Shown: positions 26,841 to 35,636, numbered from the stretch's first letter. The stretch is 64,000 bases of DNA from Bacillus sp. PAMC26568 (GCF_014235785.1 NZ_CP060137.1:310001-374000), one strand, 5' to 3'. The notes: generated from the letters alone by a model not told the origin. Numbers and translations are program-made.

Positions 26841-26912
26841 AAGAATAGACCAAAGGCATATTGACGGCATAGCCGTGTAATAGTCTAGAATAAAAAAATG
26901 GGAGGCGTATGC

Positions 26913-27596
26913 ATGAAGACTAGAATTGCGATTATTGATGATCACCAATTATTCCGAGAAGGTGTTAAACGAATCTTGGATTTCGAACCAAGCTTTGAAG
27001 TTGTATCAGAAGGCGATGACGGTGAAGACGCATTAGCCATCGTTGAAGATAGCAAGCCAGATGTTGTCATCATGGACATTAATATGCCGAAAGTTAACGG
27101 TGTAGAAGCAACAAAACAGCTAGTGGAAGCAAATCCTGAAACAAAAGTTATTATTTTATCCATTCATGACGATGAGAATTATGTAACTCACGCTTTAAAA
27201 ACAGGCGCTCGCGGCTATTTGCTGAAAGAAATGGATGCAGATACACTCATTGAAGCTGTAAAGGTCGTTTCTGATGGAGGATCTTACTTGCATCCTAAAG
27301 TAACCCATAATCTTGTGAATGAGTTCAGACGTCTTGCTACAAGCGGATCAGGCGGCGGCACAACAGCCATTGCAACAGAAATCCGACGCCCATTACATAT
27401 TTTAACTCGCCGTGAATGTGAAGTACTGCAAATGCTTGCGGACGGAAAAAGCAACCGCGGCATCGGTGAAGCTCTATTCATCAGTGAGAAAACAGTTAAA
27501 AACCACGTAAGTAACATTCTTCAAAAAATGAACGTTAATGACCGTACTCAAGCTGTAGTCGTTGCTATTAAAAACGGCTGGGTGGAAGTTCGATAA
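26913..27596 (+). CDS. degU: response regulator DegU
   Basis: NarL/FixJ-type regulator of 227 residues controlling exoenzymes, competence (with ComK), motility and biofilm formation. Receiver domain: acidic pocket IDDHQLF, phosphorylation site D55 in [10 protein letters not shown], and [12 protein letters not shown]. The LuxR-type HTH has [20 protein letters not shown] and [14 protein letters not shown]. The ATG at 26913 has GGGAGG upstream; an ATG at 26898 would overlap that box. Almost identical to B. subtilis DegU in the receiver and HTH, differing mainly in the linker (residues 145-160). A UUCG-loop terminator follows. Confidence 0.97.
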   Translation: MKTRIAIIDDHQLFREGVKRILDFEPSFEVVSEGDDGEDALAIVEDSKPDVVIMDINMPKVNGVEATKQLVEANPETKVIILSIHDDENYVTHALKTGARGYLLKEMDADTLIEAVKVVSDGGSYLHPKVTHNLVNEFRRLATSGSGGGTTAIATEIRRPLHILTRRECEVLQMLADGKSNRGIGEALFISEKTVKNHVSNILQKMNVNDRTQAVVVAIKNGWVEVR

Positions 27597-27618
27597 AACC
27601 TGCTTCGGCAGGTTTTTT
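27597..27618 (+). terminator. degU terminator with UUCG tetraloop
   Basis: AACCTGC-TTCG-GCAGGTT followed by T4, starting at the stop codon. Confidence 0.88.
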
Positions 27619-27641
27619 AAAATTGCATTACTATATAAAGC

Positions 27642-27676
27642 AAATCCCTGTTATAGTAGATAGCAGGGATTTTTTA
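27642..27676. terminator. second hairpin downstream of degU
   Basis: AAATCCCTG (27642-27650) pairs with CAGGGATTT (27664-27672), extendable by three pairs, followed by TTTTATTAT. A backup terminator for degU is likely. Confidence 0.6.
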
Positions 27677-27688
27677 TTATTGGCGGAA

Positions 27689-27751
27689 AATAGGTCTTTC
27701 TGACTTGCTAATAAGAATTCGGATGTAAAACTGAATTTCCGGATAATAAAA
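27689..27751. repeat. short 21-nt-periodic motif array (AATAA core)
   Basis: Cores of the AATAA(A/G) type occur at 27689, 27710, 27724 and 27745; the first pair and the last pair are 21 nt apart and the middle interval is 14. The TTTCCGGAT spacer at 27736-27744 is the one found in the array near 51.9 kb, so this is a degenerate relative. Confidence 0.45.
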
Positions 27752-27858
27752 TTGAAATAATGGCCTTCACCATTTTTTTACAAATAAAAGTAATGATATT
27801 AAAGGCATTATCCTATAAAATAGGACTAAGAGAAGTCGATTACAAGGATGGTACATAT

Positions 27859-28701
27859 ATGAAAACGGTAATAGTAACGGATAGTACAGCTTATATTCCA
27901 AAAGAGATACGCGAACGGCTGAATATACATATGATTCCCCTGAGCGTTATTTTTGGACAGGAAGTGTACCAGGAGGAAGTTGAAATTTCAGCTGCTGATT
28001 TTTATGAAGAAGTAAAAAACAGGGGAGAATTGCCAACAACTTCACAGCCTTCAGTCGGCAAGTTTGTGGACTTGTTTGAAAAACTGTCGAAAGAATATGA
28101 AGCGGTCATCAGTGTTCATTTATCAAGCGGAATCAGCGGTACTTACAACGGGGCTGTATCTGCTGGACAAATGGTTGATACAATAGAGGTTTATGCATTT
28201 GATTCGGAAGTTAGCTGTATGGTTCAGGGGTTTTATGCCATTGAGGCTGCGGAGCTTGCTGCAGAAGGGAAATCACCGGAAGAAATTATGACCCGTCTGA
28301 ACGATGTAAAAAAGACAATTCAAGCTTACTTCATGGTCGATGATTTATCTCATCTTCAGCGCGGAGGACGGTTGAGCGGAGCACAGGCACTAATTGGAAG
28401 CTTATTGCAGGTAAAGCCAATTTTGCATTTTGTCGATAAATTGATCGTTCCTTTTGAAAAAATCCGCACACGGAAAAAAGCACTCAATCGCATTTATGAG
28501 CTTTTTGATGAGGTCGCAAGCACTGGCGCTCCGATGCGGGCGGTCATAATTCATGCAAATCGTCCAGAAGATGCACAGCATATGAAAAAAGATTTAGAAG
28601 CGAAGTACCCACATGTAGAGTTTTCCATCAGCTATTTTGGTCCAGTGATTGGGACACATTTAGGTGAAGGCGCAATGGGGCTTGGCTGGTATAAAAGATA
28701 G
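27859..28701 (+). CDS. degV: DegV family fatty-acid-binding protein (YviA/FakB-like)
   Basis: 280 residues. The N-terminal motif VTDSTAYIPKEI and the segment HLSSGISGTYNGA contain the conserved Ser/Thr and Gly residues that hold the carboxylate of a fatty acid in DegV/FakB proteins; a C-terminal SYFGPVIGTHLGEGAMGLG is also family-typical. FakB members present fatty acids to the kinase FakA. The ATG at 27859 (AAGGATGG upstream) matches family N-termini; the open frame reaches back to 27760 without family similarity. Located between degSU and comFA as in B. subtilis. Confidence 0.92.
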   Translation: MKTVIVTDSTAYIPKEIRERLNIHMIPLSVIFGQEVYQEEVEISAADFYEEVKNRGELPTTSQPSVGKFVDLFEKLSKEYEAVISVHLSSGISGTYNGAVSAGQMVDTIEVYAFDSEVSCMVQGFYAIEAAELAAEGKSPEEIMTRLNDVKKTIQAYFMVDDLSHLQRGGRLSGAQALIGSLLQVKPILHFVDKLIVPFEKIRTRKKALNRIYELFDEVASTGAPMRAVIIHANRPEDAQHMKKDLEAKYPHVEFSISYFGPVIGTHLGEGAMGLGWYKR

Positions 28702-28708
28702 GCAGGAG

Positions 28709-28735
28709 ACCACAGTTTGAGAACTGTGGTTTTTA
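28709..28735 (+). terminator. degV terminator
   Basis: ACCACAGTT and AACTGTGGT pair around TGAG, followed by TTTTA. Confidence 0.82.
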
Positions 28736-28764
28736 CTTTAGTCCAAAAGGGTATTTATGTAAAA

Positions 28765-29019
28765 ACGAAAATAAACAGCACTAACTTGAAAGTGAAATCC
28801 TTATTTTTGCAAATAAAATAGGAATTTTTGAAAGTTAGCGTAAAGTTTTTGAAAGTAAGCCTCGAAGCACCTGAAATTAAGTATCACTACAAACTGATGC
28901 CATACCAAATGGAAACTAAAAGCGTGAATTTTTGGCATATAAGCCTCTCGGAACATGATTATTTCGTTCTCCGAACTGAAAACGACAATTTCAACGAAAA
29001 AATAACGAAATTCATACCG
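28765..29019. repeat. 21-nt-periodic intergenic array (TTGAAAGT core)
   Basis: Within the 390-nt gap between degV and the small HTH gene, related octamers (ACGAAAAT, TTGAAAGT, TTGCAAAT, TTGAAAGT, TTGAAAGT) start at 28765, 28786, 28807, 28828 and 28849, exactly 21 nt apart. The pattern continues less regularly (28871, 28910, 28933, 28955, 28976). A 66-codon open frame here follows the repeats and is not credible as a gene. Confidence 0.6.
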
Positions 29020-29032
29020 AAAATCTAGTTTT
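29020..29032. promoter_or_regulatory. candidate ComK AT-box upstream of the comF region
   Basis: AAAA-TCTAG-TTTT fits the ComK half-site AAAAN5TTTT exactly. A second, weaker box (AAAACGACAATTT at 28979-28991) is 28 nt upstream, which is close to but not one of the known 8/18/31 spacings. Support is limited because the region is A+T rich. Confidence 0.35.
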
Positions 29033-29125
29033 CCACTATATGTTATTAGTTGATATCACTAGACAATTCCTGCAAAATTTTAGATACTTAAGATAGCACT
29101 TTACTTAATTAGAGGAGAGATGACA

Positions 29126-29311
29126 TTGCAGGAAATTGATTTAAATAAAAGGGCATATCGTCACTGGACGACATTAGAAGACAGAAAGCTAATGGACCTT
29201 AGAAACCAGGGCGTCAGATTCAGGGAAATTGCCAAACAATTGAATCGCACACCAATCAGTGTAGAAAAACGATTCAGAAAAATCGAAAAAACAAAATTCG
29301 ATCAAGAGTAG
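29126..29311 (+). CDS. small SANT/Myb-like helix-turn-helix protein
   Basis: 61 residues. The body HWTTLEDRKLMDLRNQGVRF and REIAKQLNRTPISVEKRFRK reads as a Myb/SANT-like trihelical DNA-binding unit: W-x6-D-x2-L spacing, then a helix-turn-helix with a basic recognition helix. TTG at 29126 lies 8 nt after AGAGGAG, whereas the ATG at 29120 is too close to it. It ends one base before comFA, so it is likely the first gene of the comF operon. I do not recall it in B. subtilis; a competence-regulatory role is only a guess. Confidence 0.65.
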   Translation: MQEIDLNKRAYRHWTTLEDRKLMDLRNQGVRFREIAKQLNRTPISVEKRFRKIEKTKFDQE

Positions 29312-29312
29312 A

Positions 29313-30767
29313 ATGAGATTTATAATACATAAGGGATTGTTGAAACCTACAGAAAGTCTCGATGAAGGACTTCCCATTTCAAAGCAACCCATCTGTGTTA
29401 GCCAAACCAATCCATCGTTTGCTTATTCTAAAGACCTCCAAACCCACCTTCAAGGAAGAAAGCTGCTTTTTGATGAGACCCCATTTCAGTTCGAAATCAT
29501 TCACCAGCATTATGAAAATGGATATGTGATGTATGAGTATGGCATGGAGAAAACGAGTAAATTACTTAGATGCAATCGGTGCAGCAATGATGATAGTAGC
29601 TTGATCGGATCCTTTCAATGTGCAAGATGCGGTGAAAATTGTACCTATTGCCGTTCTTGCATCTTGATGGGGAGAGTCAGTGAATGCACACCTCTTATCA
29701 GCTGGATCGGTCCGGAAGTGGCTGATCAAAGTGAATTTAAATCCATGAAGTGGGATGGGCAGTTATCACGAAATCAAGAAAAAGGATCAGACCAAATGCT
29801 AGGCGCACTTGAAACGAAAAGCGATTTGCTCATTTGGGCTGTCTGTGGAGCAGGAAAAACAGAAATGCTTTTCAAGGGCATCGAAAGAGCTCTAAATGAC
29901 AATATGCGGGTTTGCATCGCAACACCTCGTACGGATGTTGTTCTCGAACTTGCACCAAGGCTGCAGTCAGTTTTTTCTCAAGCAGAAATCGCTGCCTTAT
30001 ACGGCGGCAGCGAAGATCGTTTTAAGCGAGCGAACCTCACCATTTCCACGACGCATCAGCTGCTTCGATTTGAGAAAGCATTTGATGTGATGATCATAGA
30101 TGAAGTGGACGCCTTTCCTTTTTCAGCTGATCAAAGTCTGCAGTTTGCCGTTAACCGCGCCAGGAAAGAGCACAGCTCCCTAATATATTTAACCGCCACA
30201 CCTTCTGAGATTTTGAAAAAATCAATTAAAAACCAAGTGAAAATTCCTCAAAGATTCCACGGTCATCCTCTGCCTGTTCCTTCTTTCTCATGGTGCGGAA
30301 ATTATAAACGCTCTCTTCAAAAAGGAAAACTTCCTCAAAGTGTCCAAGAATGGATCACCTCTCACTTAGATCAAGAAAAACAAGCCTTCCTATTCGTTCC
30401 ATCTATCCCTGTTTTGGAAGAAACAGTCGCTATCTTAAAAAAATCATATGCTGCAATAGTAGGTGTCCATGCAGAAGATCCAAATCGGAAGGAAAAGGTT
30501 CAGGGCTTCCGAAATAGAGACATTCCAATCATCATAACCACTACTATTTTAGAAAGAGGAGTGACCATCCCAAACTCAGATGTCGCAGTTTTAGGATCAG
30601 AGGACAGTGTTTTCACTGAGAGTGCGCTCGTACAAATTTCCGGCCGTGTAGGCAGAAGTGCACAGCATCCTAATGGTGATGTCCGCTTTTTTCATTACGG
30701 CAAAACAGAAGCAATGATTCGTGCCAAAAAGCACATCCAAATGATGAATGAAGAGGCAAAAGAGTGA
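29313..30767 (+). CDS. comFA: DNA-uptake ATPase ComFA
   Basis: DEAD-type ATPase of 484 residues needed for import of single-stranded DNA through ComEC. A four-Cys zinc site (RCNRCSN and FQCARCGENCTYCRSC, about 87-120) precedes the helicase core: Walker A CGAGKTEML near residue 182, DEVDAF (Walker B), LTATPSE and the C-terminal QISGRVGRS. Length is close to B. subtilis ComFA (463). The ATG lies one base after the stop of the small HTH gene and has little ribosome site of its own, suggesting coupling. Confidence 0.95.
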   Translation: MRFIIHKGLLKPTESLDEGLPISKQPICVSQTNPSFAYSKDLQTHLQGRKLLFDETPFQFEIIHQHYENGYVMYEYGMEKTSKLLRCNRCSNDDSSLIGSFQCARCGENCTYCRSCILMGRVSECTPLISWIGPEVADQSEFKSMKWDGQLSRNQEKGSDQMLGALETKSDLLIWAVCGAGKTEMLFKGIERALNDNMRVCIATPRTDVVLELAPRLQSVFSQAEIAALYGGSEDRFKRANLTISTTHQLLRFEKAFDVMIIDEVDAFPFSADQSLQFAVNRARKEHSSLIYLTATPSEILKKSIKNQVKIPQRFHGHPLPVPSFSWCGNYKRSLQKGKLPQSVQEWITSHLDQEKQAFLFVPSIPVLEETVAILKKSYAAIVGVHAEDPNRKEKVQGFRNRDIPIIITTTILERGVTIPNSDVAVLGSEDSVFTESALVQISGRVGRSAQHPNGDVRFFHYGKTEAMIRAKKHIQMMNEEAKE

Positions 30768-30857
30768 CTATGTAACTGTTTAAGGTATTATTTCTATCAA
30801 ACATATTCCTTCTGTGGCATAATCATCTACAAAGATGGTATAGATGGAGGTAAAACC

Positions 30858-31142
30858 TTGGTAGTGAACGCGATGGAACGAATTATGATTGACTTACTGG
30901 ATGAATATAAGTCCGCTTTGCAAATGAATTGTACATGCGACGAATGCCTGAATGATGTCCTTGCTCTTGTCTTAAATAGAATTCAGCCAAGATACGTCAC
31001 CAATCCTGATAAAGTGGCTTATGTCAAAGCAGAATTTGTCGACAAGCAGCAAATGACGACATTGATCGTTAAATTGGCTGAATGCGCAAAAATCGTGTCA
31101 GATGTGCCGCGCTGTGAAAATTATGTCAGGGGGGAATCATGA
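30858..31142 (+). CDS. comFB: late competence protein ComFB
   Basis: 94 residues, TTG start with TGGAGG 7 nt upstream. The helical body MERIMIDLLDEYKSALQMNC followed by TCDECLNDVLALVLNRIQPRY contains the conserved Cys-x-x-Cys and RY motif of the ComFB family. Function is not established; it is dispensable in B. subtilis. Overlaps comFC by four bases (ATGA). Confidence 0.92.
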   Translation: MVVNAMERIMIDLLDEYKSALQMNCTCDECLNDVLALVLNRIQPRYVTNPDKVAYVKAEFVDKQQMTTLIVKLAECAKIVSDVPRCENYVRGES

Positions 31143-31831
31143 AGAGATGTCTCATTTGCCACACTGAGCTTGAAAAAAGTGTTTCCTGGAGAAGTGTTTT
31201 TTTTATAGATGAACAAACCCGGACTTGTTGTGAGGATTGTTCATCTAAGTTTTGTCTTATAGATGGCAACTTATGTCCATTGTGCAACAGGTCTCAAACG
31301 GAAGAGAAAACCTGTTATGACTGTGAGCGCTGGCTTGATGATCCAGTGTTTGGAACAGTGCTCACCAGCAATCGCTCCGTTTTTCACTACAACGAATTTA
31401 TGAAAGATCTGATCGCCCGCTATAAATACCGGGGTGATGCCATATTAGCAAACCTTTTTCAACAATCCCTTCACACGATCTTCACGAAAAACTTCGGAAA
31501 CGACTATCTTCTTGTACCCATTCCTTTAAGTAAAGAAAGGCTCTACGAACGTGGCTTTAATCAAGCACGTTTACTGGCTGAACAACTTAACGCTCCTATC
31601 ATTGAACCTCTCAGGCGTGTTCACTTTGAAAAACAATCCAAGAAAACAAGACACGAGCGGCTCCAGACTGAGAATGTCTTTTTCATTAATGAATCCTCTG
31701 AAATTCTAAATAAAAAACTCCTTCTTATTGATGACATCTATACAACCGGAACAACGATCAGGCACGCAGCAAAGCTCCTGATTGAAAATGGCGCTGAAAC
31801 CGTTTCCTCTCTAACCTTGATTCGAGGCTAA
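31139..31831 (+). CDS. comFC: ComFC phosphoribosyltransferase-like competence protein
   Basis: 230 residues. An N-terminal zinc-finger part has Cys pairs CLICH, CCEDC, CPLCN and CYDC. The PRTase fold ends in LLIDDIYTTGTTIRHAA, the PRPP-binding signature; ERGFNQARLLAE is the family's second hallmark. It works with ComFA in transformation and probably binds ssDNA or nucleotides. Its stop TAA doubles as part of the sigma-D -35 element for yvyF. Confidence 0.95.
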   Translation: MKRCLICHTELEKSVSWRSVFFIDEQTRTCCEDCSSKFCLIDGNLCPLCNRSQTEEKTCYDCERWLDDPVFGTVLTSNRSVFHYNEFMKDLIARYKYRGDAILANLFQQSLHTIFTKNFGNDYLLVPIPLSKERLYERGFNQARLLAEQLNAPIIEPLRRVHFEKQSKKTRHERLQTENVFFINESSEILNKKLLLIDDIYTTGTTIRHAAKLLIENGAETVSSLTLIRG

Positions 31832-31855
31832 ACGTTTACAAACACGCTCCGATAT
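31829..31855 (+). promoter_or_regulatory. sigma-D promoter of yvyF-flgM operon
   Basis: TAAA (31829-31832), 15 nt, TCCGATAT (31848-31855): an excellent match to TAAA-N15-GCCGATAT, overlapping the comFC stop codon and 33 nt before the yvyF start. Confidence 0.8.
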
Positions 31856-31888
31856 AAAAGATATAGTACAATGATAGGAGAATCATAA

Positions 31889-32305
31889 ATGGGAGAACTA
31901 TCGAACTGTCCGGAATGCTACCAGCTATTTGTAAAAACGCAATTTAAAACGGTTTGCGACACGTGTCATAAAGAAGAAGAACGAAAATTCGAAGTCGTAT
32001 ACGGCTTTTTAAAGCACAGCAAAAATCGTACAGCAACTTTGACCGATGTAGAAGAACATACAGGGGTGGAAGAAGAACTCATTTTGAAGTTTATCAGACA
32101 GCGCAGAATTCAGCTGGCGAGTTTTCCAAATCTCGGTTACCCGTGTCAAAAATGCGGAACACTGATCAGAGAAAATAAACTTTGTATCTCTTGCGGAAAA
32201 GACTTAAAAACTCAGCTATATGAAATAGACCAAGAAGATGAACGTCGTCAAAAAGTCACAGAAAAGCAAACAACGTTCTATACCAATACTACCAAATACA
32301 AATAA
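31889..32305 (+). CDS. yvyF: flagellar-operon zinc-ribbon protein YvyF
   Basis: 138 residues with two Cys pairs at the N-terminus (CPECYQLF, CDTCHKEEE), a winged-helix-like middle (TLTDVEEHTGVEEELILKFI), and two at the C-terminus (CQKCGTLI, CISCGKD). This is the TIGR03826-type flagellar-operon protein; its role is uncertain though regulation of flagellar genes is suspected. AGGAG box 8 nt before the ATG. Confidence 0.9.
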   Translation: MGELSNCPECYQLFVKTQFKTVCDTCHKEEERKFEVVYGFLKHSKNRTATLTDVEEHTGVEEELILKFIRQRRIQLASFPNLGYPCQKCGTLIRENKLCISCGKDLKTQLYEIDQEDERRQKVTEKQTTFYTNTTKYK

Positions 32306-32310
32306 TCCTA

Positions 32311-32337
32311 TTAAAAACACATAAATGTGGCCGATAT
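32311..32337 (+). promoter_or_regulatory. sigma-D promoter of flgM
   Basis: A perfect -10 GCCGATAT (32330-32337) with TTAAA at 32311-32315; spacing is 14 from TAAA or 15 from TTAA. It lies 39 nt before flgM. Confidence 0.75.
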
Positions 32338-32375
32338 AGTAACTAGCGAAAAGAACGTGAGAATGGAGGAATAGG

Positions 32376-32639
32376 ATGAAAATCAATCATTTAAATTCAG
32401 CGAATATAAACCCATACAAACGCAGCATAGAAAAGCAGGCAGATGCGGCTGCACAGCCAGCCAAAAAACAGGATCAAGTTCAAATTTCGAACAAAGCAAA
32501 AGAGCTTCAGGAGCAAAATGGCATTGTTCAATCTCGACAGGAAAAGGTTGCAGCCATTAAACAGCAAGTTGAGAGCGGAACATACACAATTGATCCTAAA
32601 GCAATCGCACAAAGCTTAATCAATCATTATCAAAAGTAG
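32376..32639 (+). CDS. flgM: anti-sigma-D factor FlgM
   Basis: 87 residues. Basic, Gln-rich, with the FlgM C-terminal sigma-binding part (QVQISNKAKELQEQ ... REKVAAIKQQVESGTYTIDP-type segment ending in IAQSLINHY). It holds sigma-D inactive until the hook is complete. Its own sigma-D promoter gives negative feedback. Good GGAGGA box before the ATG. Confidence 0.95.
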   Translation: MKINHLNSANINPYKRSIEKQADAAAQPAKKQDQVQISNKAKELQEQNGIVQSRQEKVAAIKQQVESGTYTIDPKAIAQSLINHYQK

Positions 32640-32657
32640 AACAAAGGAGGGCTTGCA

Positions 32658-33140
32658 GTGTCGGCACAGTCACTAATTCAACAGCTTGAAAAACTGCTCG
32701 GGCTAAATCAGCAGCTTTATAAGCTGGCTCAAACAAAAACAGAAGCCTTGAAAACAGAAAACCTGACTGTGTTGCAGGAAACACTCAAGCAGGAACAAAC
32801 GTATGTCCAGGCGATTAAGCAAGTTGAGAACGAACGGATTGCACTTGCTGCTGCCTACTTAAATCGGGATGATGAGTTAACATTGTCTGCATGCATTGAA
32901 AAGTCAGAAGGAACCGAAAAAGAGAAATTTTCAAGTCTCTATCTGTCACTGACGGATTTAATGGAGAAGCTAAAGGGCATCAATCAGCTGAATCAGCAGC
33001 TTACCCTTCAAGCTCTTCAATTCGTCTCTCTGTCAATGGACATGCTGATGCCGAAAGAACAATCTCCAGCCTATAAACCGCCAGGCGGGAATGTTACGTC
33101 CGAACCAAAACGGAGATCTTTATTTGATTCAAAAGCATAA
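32658..33140 (+). CDS. flgN: FlgN-type chaperone for hook-junction proteins
   Basis: 160 residues, GTG start with AAGGAGG upstream. Almost all helical, with a long antiparallel coiled-coil pattern (LIQQLEKLLGLNQQLYKLA ... LLKQEQTYVQAIKQ-type heptads), matching the FlgN/YvyG family. It should bind FlgK and FlgL and deliver them to the export gate. Adjacent flgK and flgL support this. Confidence 0.92.
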   Translation: MSAQSLIQQLEKLLGLNQQLYKLAQTKTEALKTENLTVLQETLKQEQTYVQAIKQVENERIALAAAYLNRDDELTLSACIEKSEGTEKEKFSSLYLSLTDLMEKLKGINQLNQQLTLQALQFVSLSMDMLMPKEQSPAYKPPGGNVTSEPKRRSLFDSKA

Positions 33141-33158
33141 TGCTCGGAGGAATGAACC

Positions 33159-34679
33159 ATGCGCTCGACTTTTTCTGGTCTTGAAATCGCTAAAAGAGGA
33201 ATGTTTACACAGCAAAGCGCCCTTAATACAACAGGACACAATATCGCAAATGCCAACACGCCCGGCTACACAAGACAGCGTGTCAATTTTGTGCAAACTG
33301 AACCATTTCCTTACGCATCAAAAAACCGCCCTGATTACCCAGGTCAAACAGGAACAGGTGTTGAAGCAGGAACGATTCAGCGGGTCAGAGACAGCTTTCT
33401 AGATACACAATTCCGCTATGAAAATAACAAAGTTGGATACTGGGATTCTCGTGCAGACTCTCTTTTAAAAATGGAAGAGATCATGAACGAACCATCTGAA
33501 ACAGGTCTTGCCAAAACGTTTGACCGCTTCTGGCAGTCGATGCAGGATTTAGCGCTGAATCCTGAGAATGCTGGCGCCAGGGCAGTTGTCCGCGAACGTG
33601 GGGTAGCAGTTGCAGAAACGTTTCAATATCTATCCACCTCTCTAAAGGCTGTTCAAGGTGAATTAAAAAGCGAATTAAATGCTTCTATGAAAGAGATTAA
33701 TTCACTTGCTAAACAAATCAATGGAATTAATAAACAAATTTCTGAAATTGAGCCCCATGGCTATTTGGCGAATGATTTGTATGATGAGCGAGATCGCTTG
33801 CTTGATCAGCTTTCAGGGTTAGCAAATATAAAGATTACAACGGAAAAAAGCGGCGGAAATTCTCTGTCTGTAGCCGAAGGATCTGTAACGGTTGAAATTA
33901 TGGATGATAACGGCAAATCACTTGGCACATTAGTGGATGGGAAAAATAAAACGACAAATGAAATCAGTATAAAAACCTCTTCAGTAAATGGATTAGTTGA
34001 AACAGTTTCCATCGGAAGCAAGGAAATGAATGTGCGTGATTTTGGAAGTGCCGGCGAGATTAGAAGTTTAATTGATTCATATGGCAGTACTTATACTGTG
34101 GGTTCAGAAACGTTTGAGGAAGGTTTGTATCCGGATATGCTTGCACAGCTTGATCAGCTGGCATATAGTTTTGCAACTGCTGTAAATCAAGTACAATCAG
34201 AAGGCTACAGCATTAAGCAAATTAAAGATGGCACAGGAAGTACTCCGTTTTTTGAGATTGGCAGCATATCAAAGGGTGCAGCATCCTCAATAAAGATTCA
34301 CCAATCCATTATTGATTCAACGGATCACATTGCTGCTTCTAAAACAGGCAACATCGGGGATGGAGAAAATGCCGTTGCTCTTGGAGAAGTAAAAAATAAA
34401 ACACTTACTATTAACGGAAAAACAACGACTATTCAAGATTTTTATGAAAGCTTAATCGGTGGCATGGCCGTTAACGCCCAAGAATCAAATCGTCTGACAG
34501 GAAACAGCGATGTCCTGCGCAGTGCAGTCGACGAACGCCGTCAATCTGTCAGTGCTGTTTCACTGGACGAGGAAATGACAAATATGATTCAGTTTCAGCA
34601 TGCCTATAACGCTTCCGCAAAAATGATTTCATTGACGGATGAAATGCTGGATACAATTATTAATGGACTTGGAAGGTAG
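33159..34679 (+). CDS. flgK: flagellar hook-filament junction protein FlgK (HAP1)
   Basis: 506 residues. The N-terminal rod/hook signature STFSGLEIAKRGMFTQQSAL with TGHNIANANTPGYTRQ, and the C-terminal SAVSLDEEMTNMIQFQHAY with YNASAKMI and LDTIINGL, are those of FlgK. These termini form the coiled coils joining hook and filament. GGAGG before the ATG; flgL follows after 11 nt. Confidence 0.96.
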   Translation: MRSTFSGLEIAKRGMFTQQSALNTTGHNIANANTPGYTRQRVNFVQTEPFPYASKNRPDYPGQTGTGVEAGTIQRVRDSFLDTQFRYENNKVGYWDSRADSLLKMEEIMNEPSETGLAKTFDRFWQSMQDLALNPENAGARAVVRERGVAVAETFQYLSTSLKAVQGELKSELNASMKEINSLAKQINGINKQISEIEPHGYLANDLYDERDRLLDQLSGLANIKITTEKSGGNSLSVAEGSVTVEIMDDNGKSLGTLVDGKNKTTNEISIKTSSVNGLVETVSIGSKEMNVRDFGSAGEIRSLIDSYGSTYTVGSETFEEGLYPDMLAQLDQLAYSFATAVNQVQSEGYSIKQIKDGTGSTPFFEIGSISKGAASSIKIHQSIIDSTDHIAASKTGNIGDGENAVALGEVKNKTLTINGKTTTIQDFYESLIGGMAVNAQESNRLTGNSDVLRSAVDERRQSVSAVSLDEEMTNMIQFQHAYNASAKMISLTDEMLDTIINGLGR

Positions 34680-34690
34680 GTGACTAAAAT

Positions 34691-35572
34691 ATGCGCGTAA
34701 CCCAAAGCATGCTGGCAAGCAGCTCACTCCGCAGCTTAAGCAGAAGCTATGAAAAAATGGGAACATACCAGGACCAGCTTGCAACAGGAAAGAAAATCAA
34801 CCGACCCTCTGATGATCCAGTTGTGGCGATGAAGGGAATGCACTATCGCACAAACTTAACTGAAGTTGAACAATACCAGCGCAATATTTCTGAAGCTTAT
34901 CAATGGATGGAGAACTCGGAAGCCGGGATTGAGCAGGGTACACAGGTTCTGCAGCGTGTGCGCGAGCTTATGGTTCAAGCAGGTAATGGTTCAAATAGCC
35001 CTGATGATTTGAAGGCAATTGGTGCGGAGATTAAACAGCTGAAAGAGGATTTAGTAGGATCTGCGAATACTCAGGTTGCGGGAAATTATATATTCAATGG
35101 AACGGAAACAAAAACACCTCCAGTGACACTAAACGCAGATGGAACGGTCGCGGTTACCATTGACTCGTCTGCCTTTGAAATTGAAGTGTCAAAAGACGTG
35201 AAGCTAAAAGCGAATATTGACAACAATAATGTTTTTAATAAGGAATTATTTGATGTCATGGATTCTATTGAAAATGCGTTAACATCTGGTGATATGTCTG
35301 ATTCAGATGACATGCTGTCAAAATTGGACGATCGTATAGATATTATGAATGCTGAGCGGGCAGAGCTTGGTGCCAGATATAACCGCCTTGAACTGATTGA
35401 AGATCGAGTAGGAAAGCAGGAAGTTGTAGCAACGAGAATTCTTTCTGACAATGAAGATGCCGATTTAGAGAAAGTCATCATAGATTTGACAGCACAAGAA
35501 AGCCTCCACCGAGCTGCACTATCAGTCGGAGCCAGAATCATTCAGCCTTCATTAATGGACTTTTTAAGATAA
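34691..35572 (+). CDS. flgL: flagellar hook-filament junction protein FlgL (HAP3)
   Basis: 293 residues with flagellin-like termini: MRVTQSMLASSSLRSLSRSY, YQDQLATGKKINRPSDDPV at the start, and ARYNRLELIEDR with ESLHRAALSVGARIIQPSLM at the end. It joins FlgK to the filament. A perfect-stem terminator overlaps its stop. Confidence 0.95.
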   Translation: MRVTQSMLASSSLRSLSRSYEKMGTYQDQLATGKKINRPSDDPVVAMKGMHYRTNLTEVEQYQRNISEAYQWMENSEAGIEQGTQVLQRVRELMVQAGNGSNSPDDLKAIGAEIKQLKEDLVGSANTQVAGNYIFNGTETKTPPVTLNADGTVAVTIDSSAFEIEVSKDVKLKANIDNNNVFNKELFDVMDSIENALTSGDMSDSDDMLSKLDDRIDIMNAERAELGARYNRLELIEDRVGKQEVVATRILSDNEDADLEKVIIDLTAQESLHRAALSVGARIIQPSLMDFLR

Positions 35573-35599
35573 GCTATCTTTCTATAAGATAGCTTTTTT
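35571..35599 (+). terminator. flgL terminator
   Basis: AAGCTATCTT and AAGATAGCTT form a 10-bp stem followed by six T; the stem begins inside the stop codon. Confidence 0.85.
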
Positions 35600-35636
35600 A
35601 AAGATTAAGAAAGTATAAATGTTTTACCGTATACAT

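Noticed and set aside
28828..29028. A 66-codon open frame between degV and the HTH gene
   Set aside because: No ribosome site, inside the TTGAAAGT array, and its apparent low complexity follows from that repeat.
28979..29032. A full ComK K-box (two AT-boxes)
   Set aside because: Only one box is perfect and the gap to the weaker one is 28 nt rather than 8, 18 or 31; only the single half-site is reported.
35086..35541. A 151-codon antisense frame in flgL
   Set aside because: It is a shadow of a clearly coding plus-strand gene, with Ser-rich composition typical of reversed codons.
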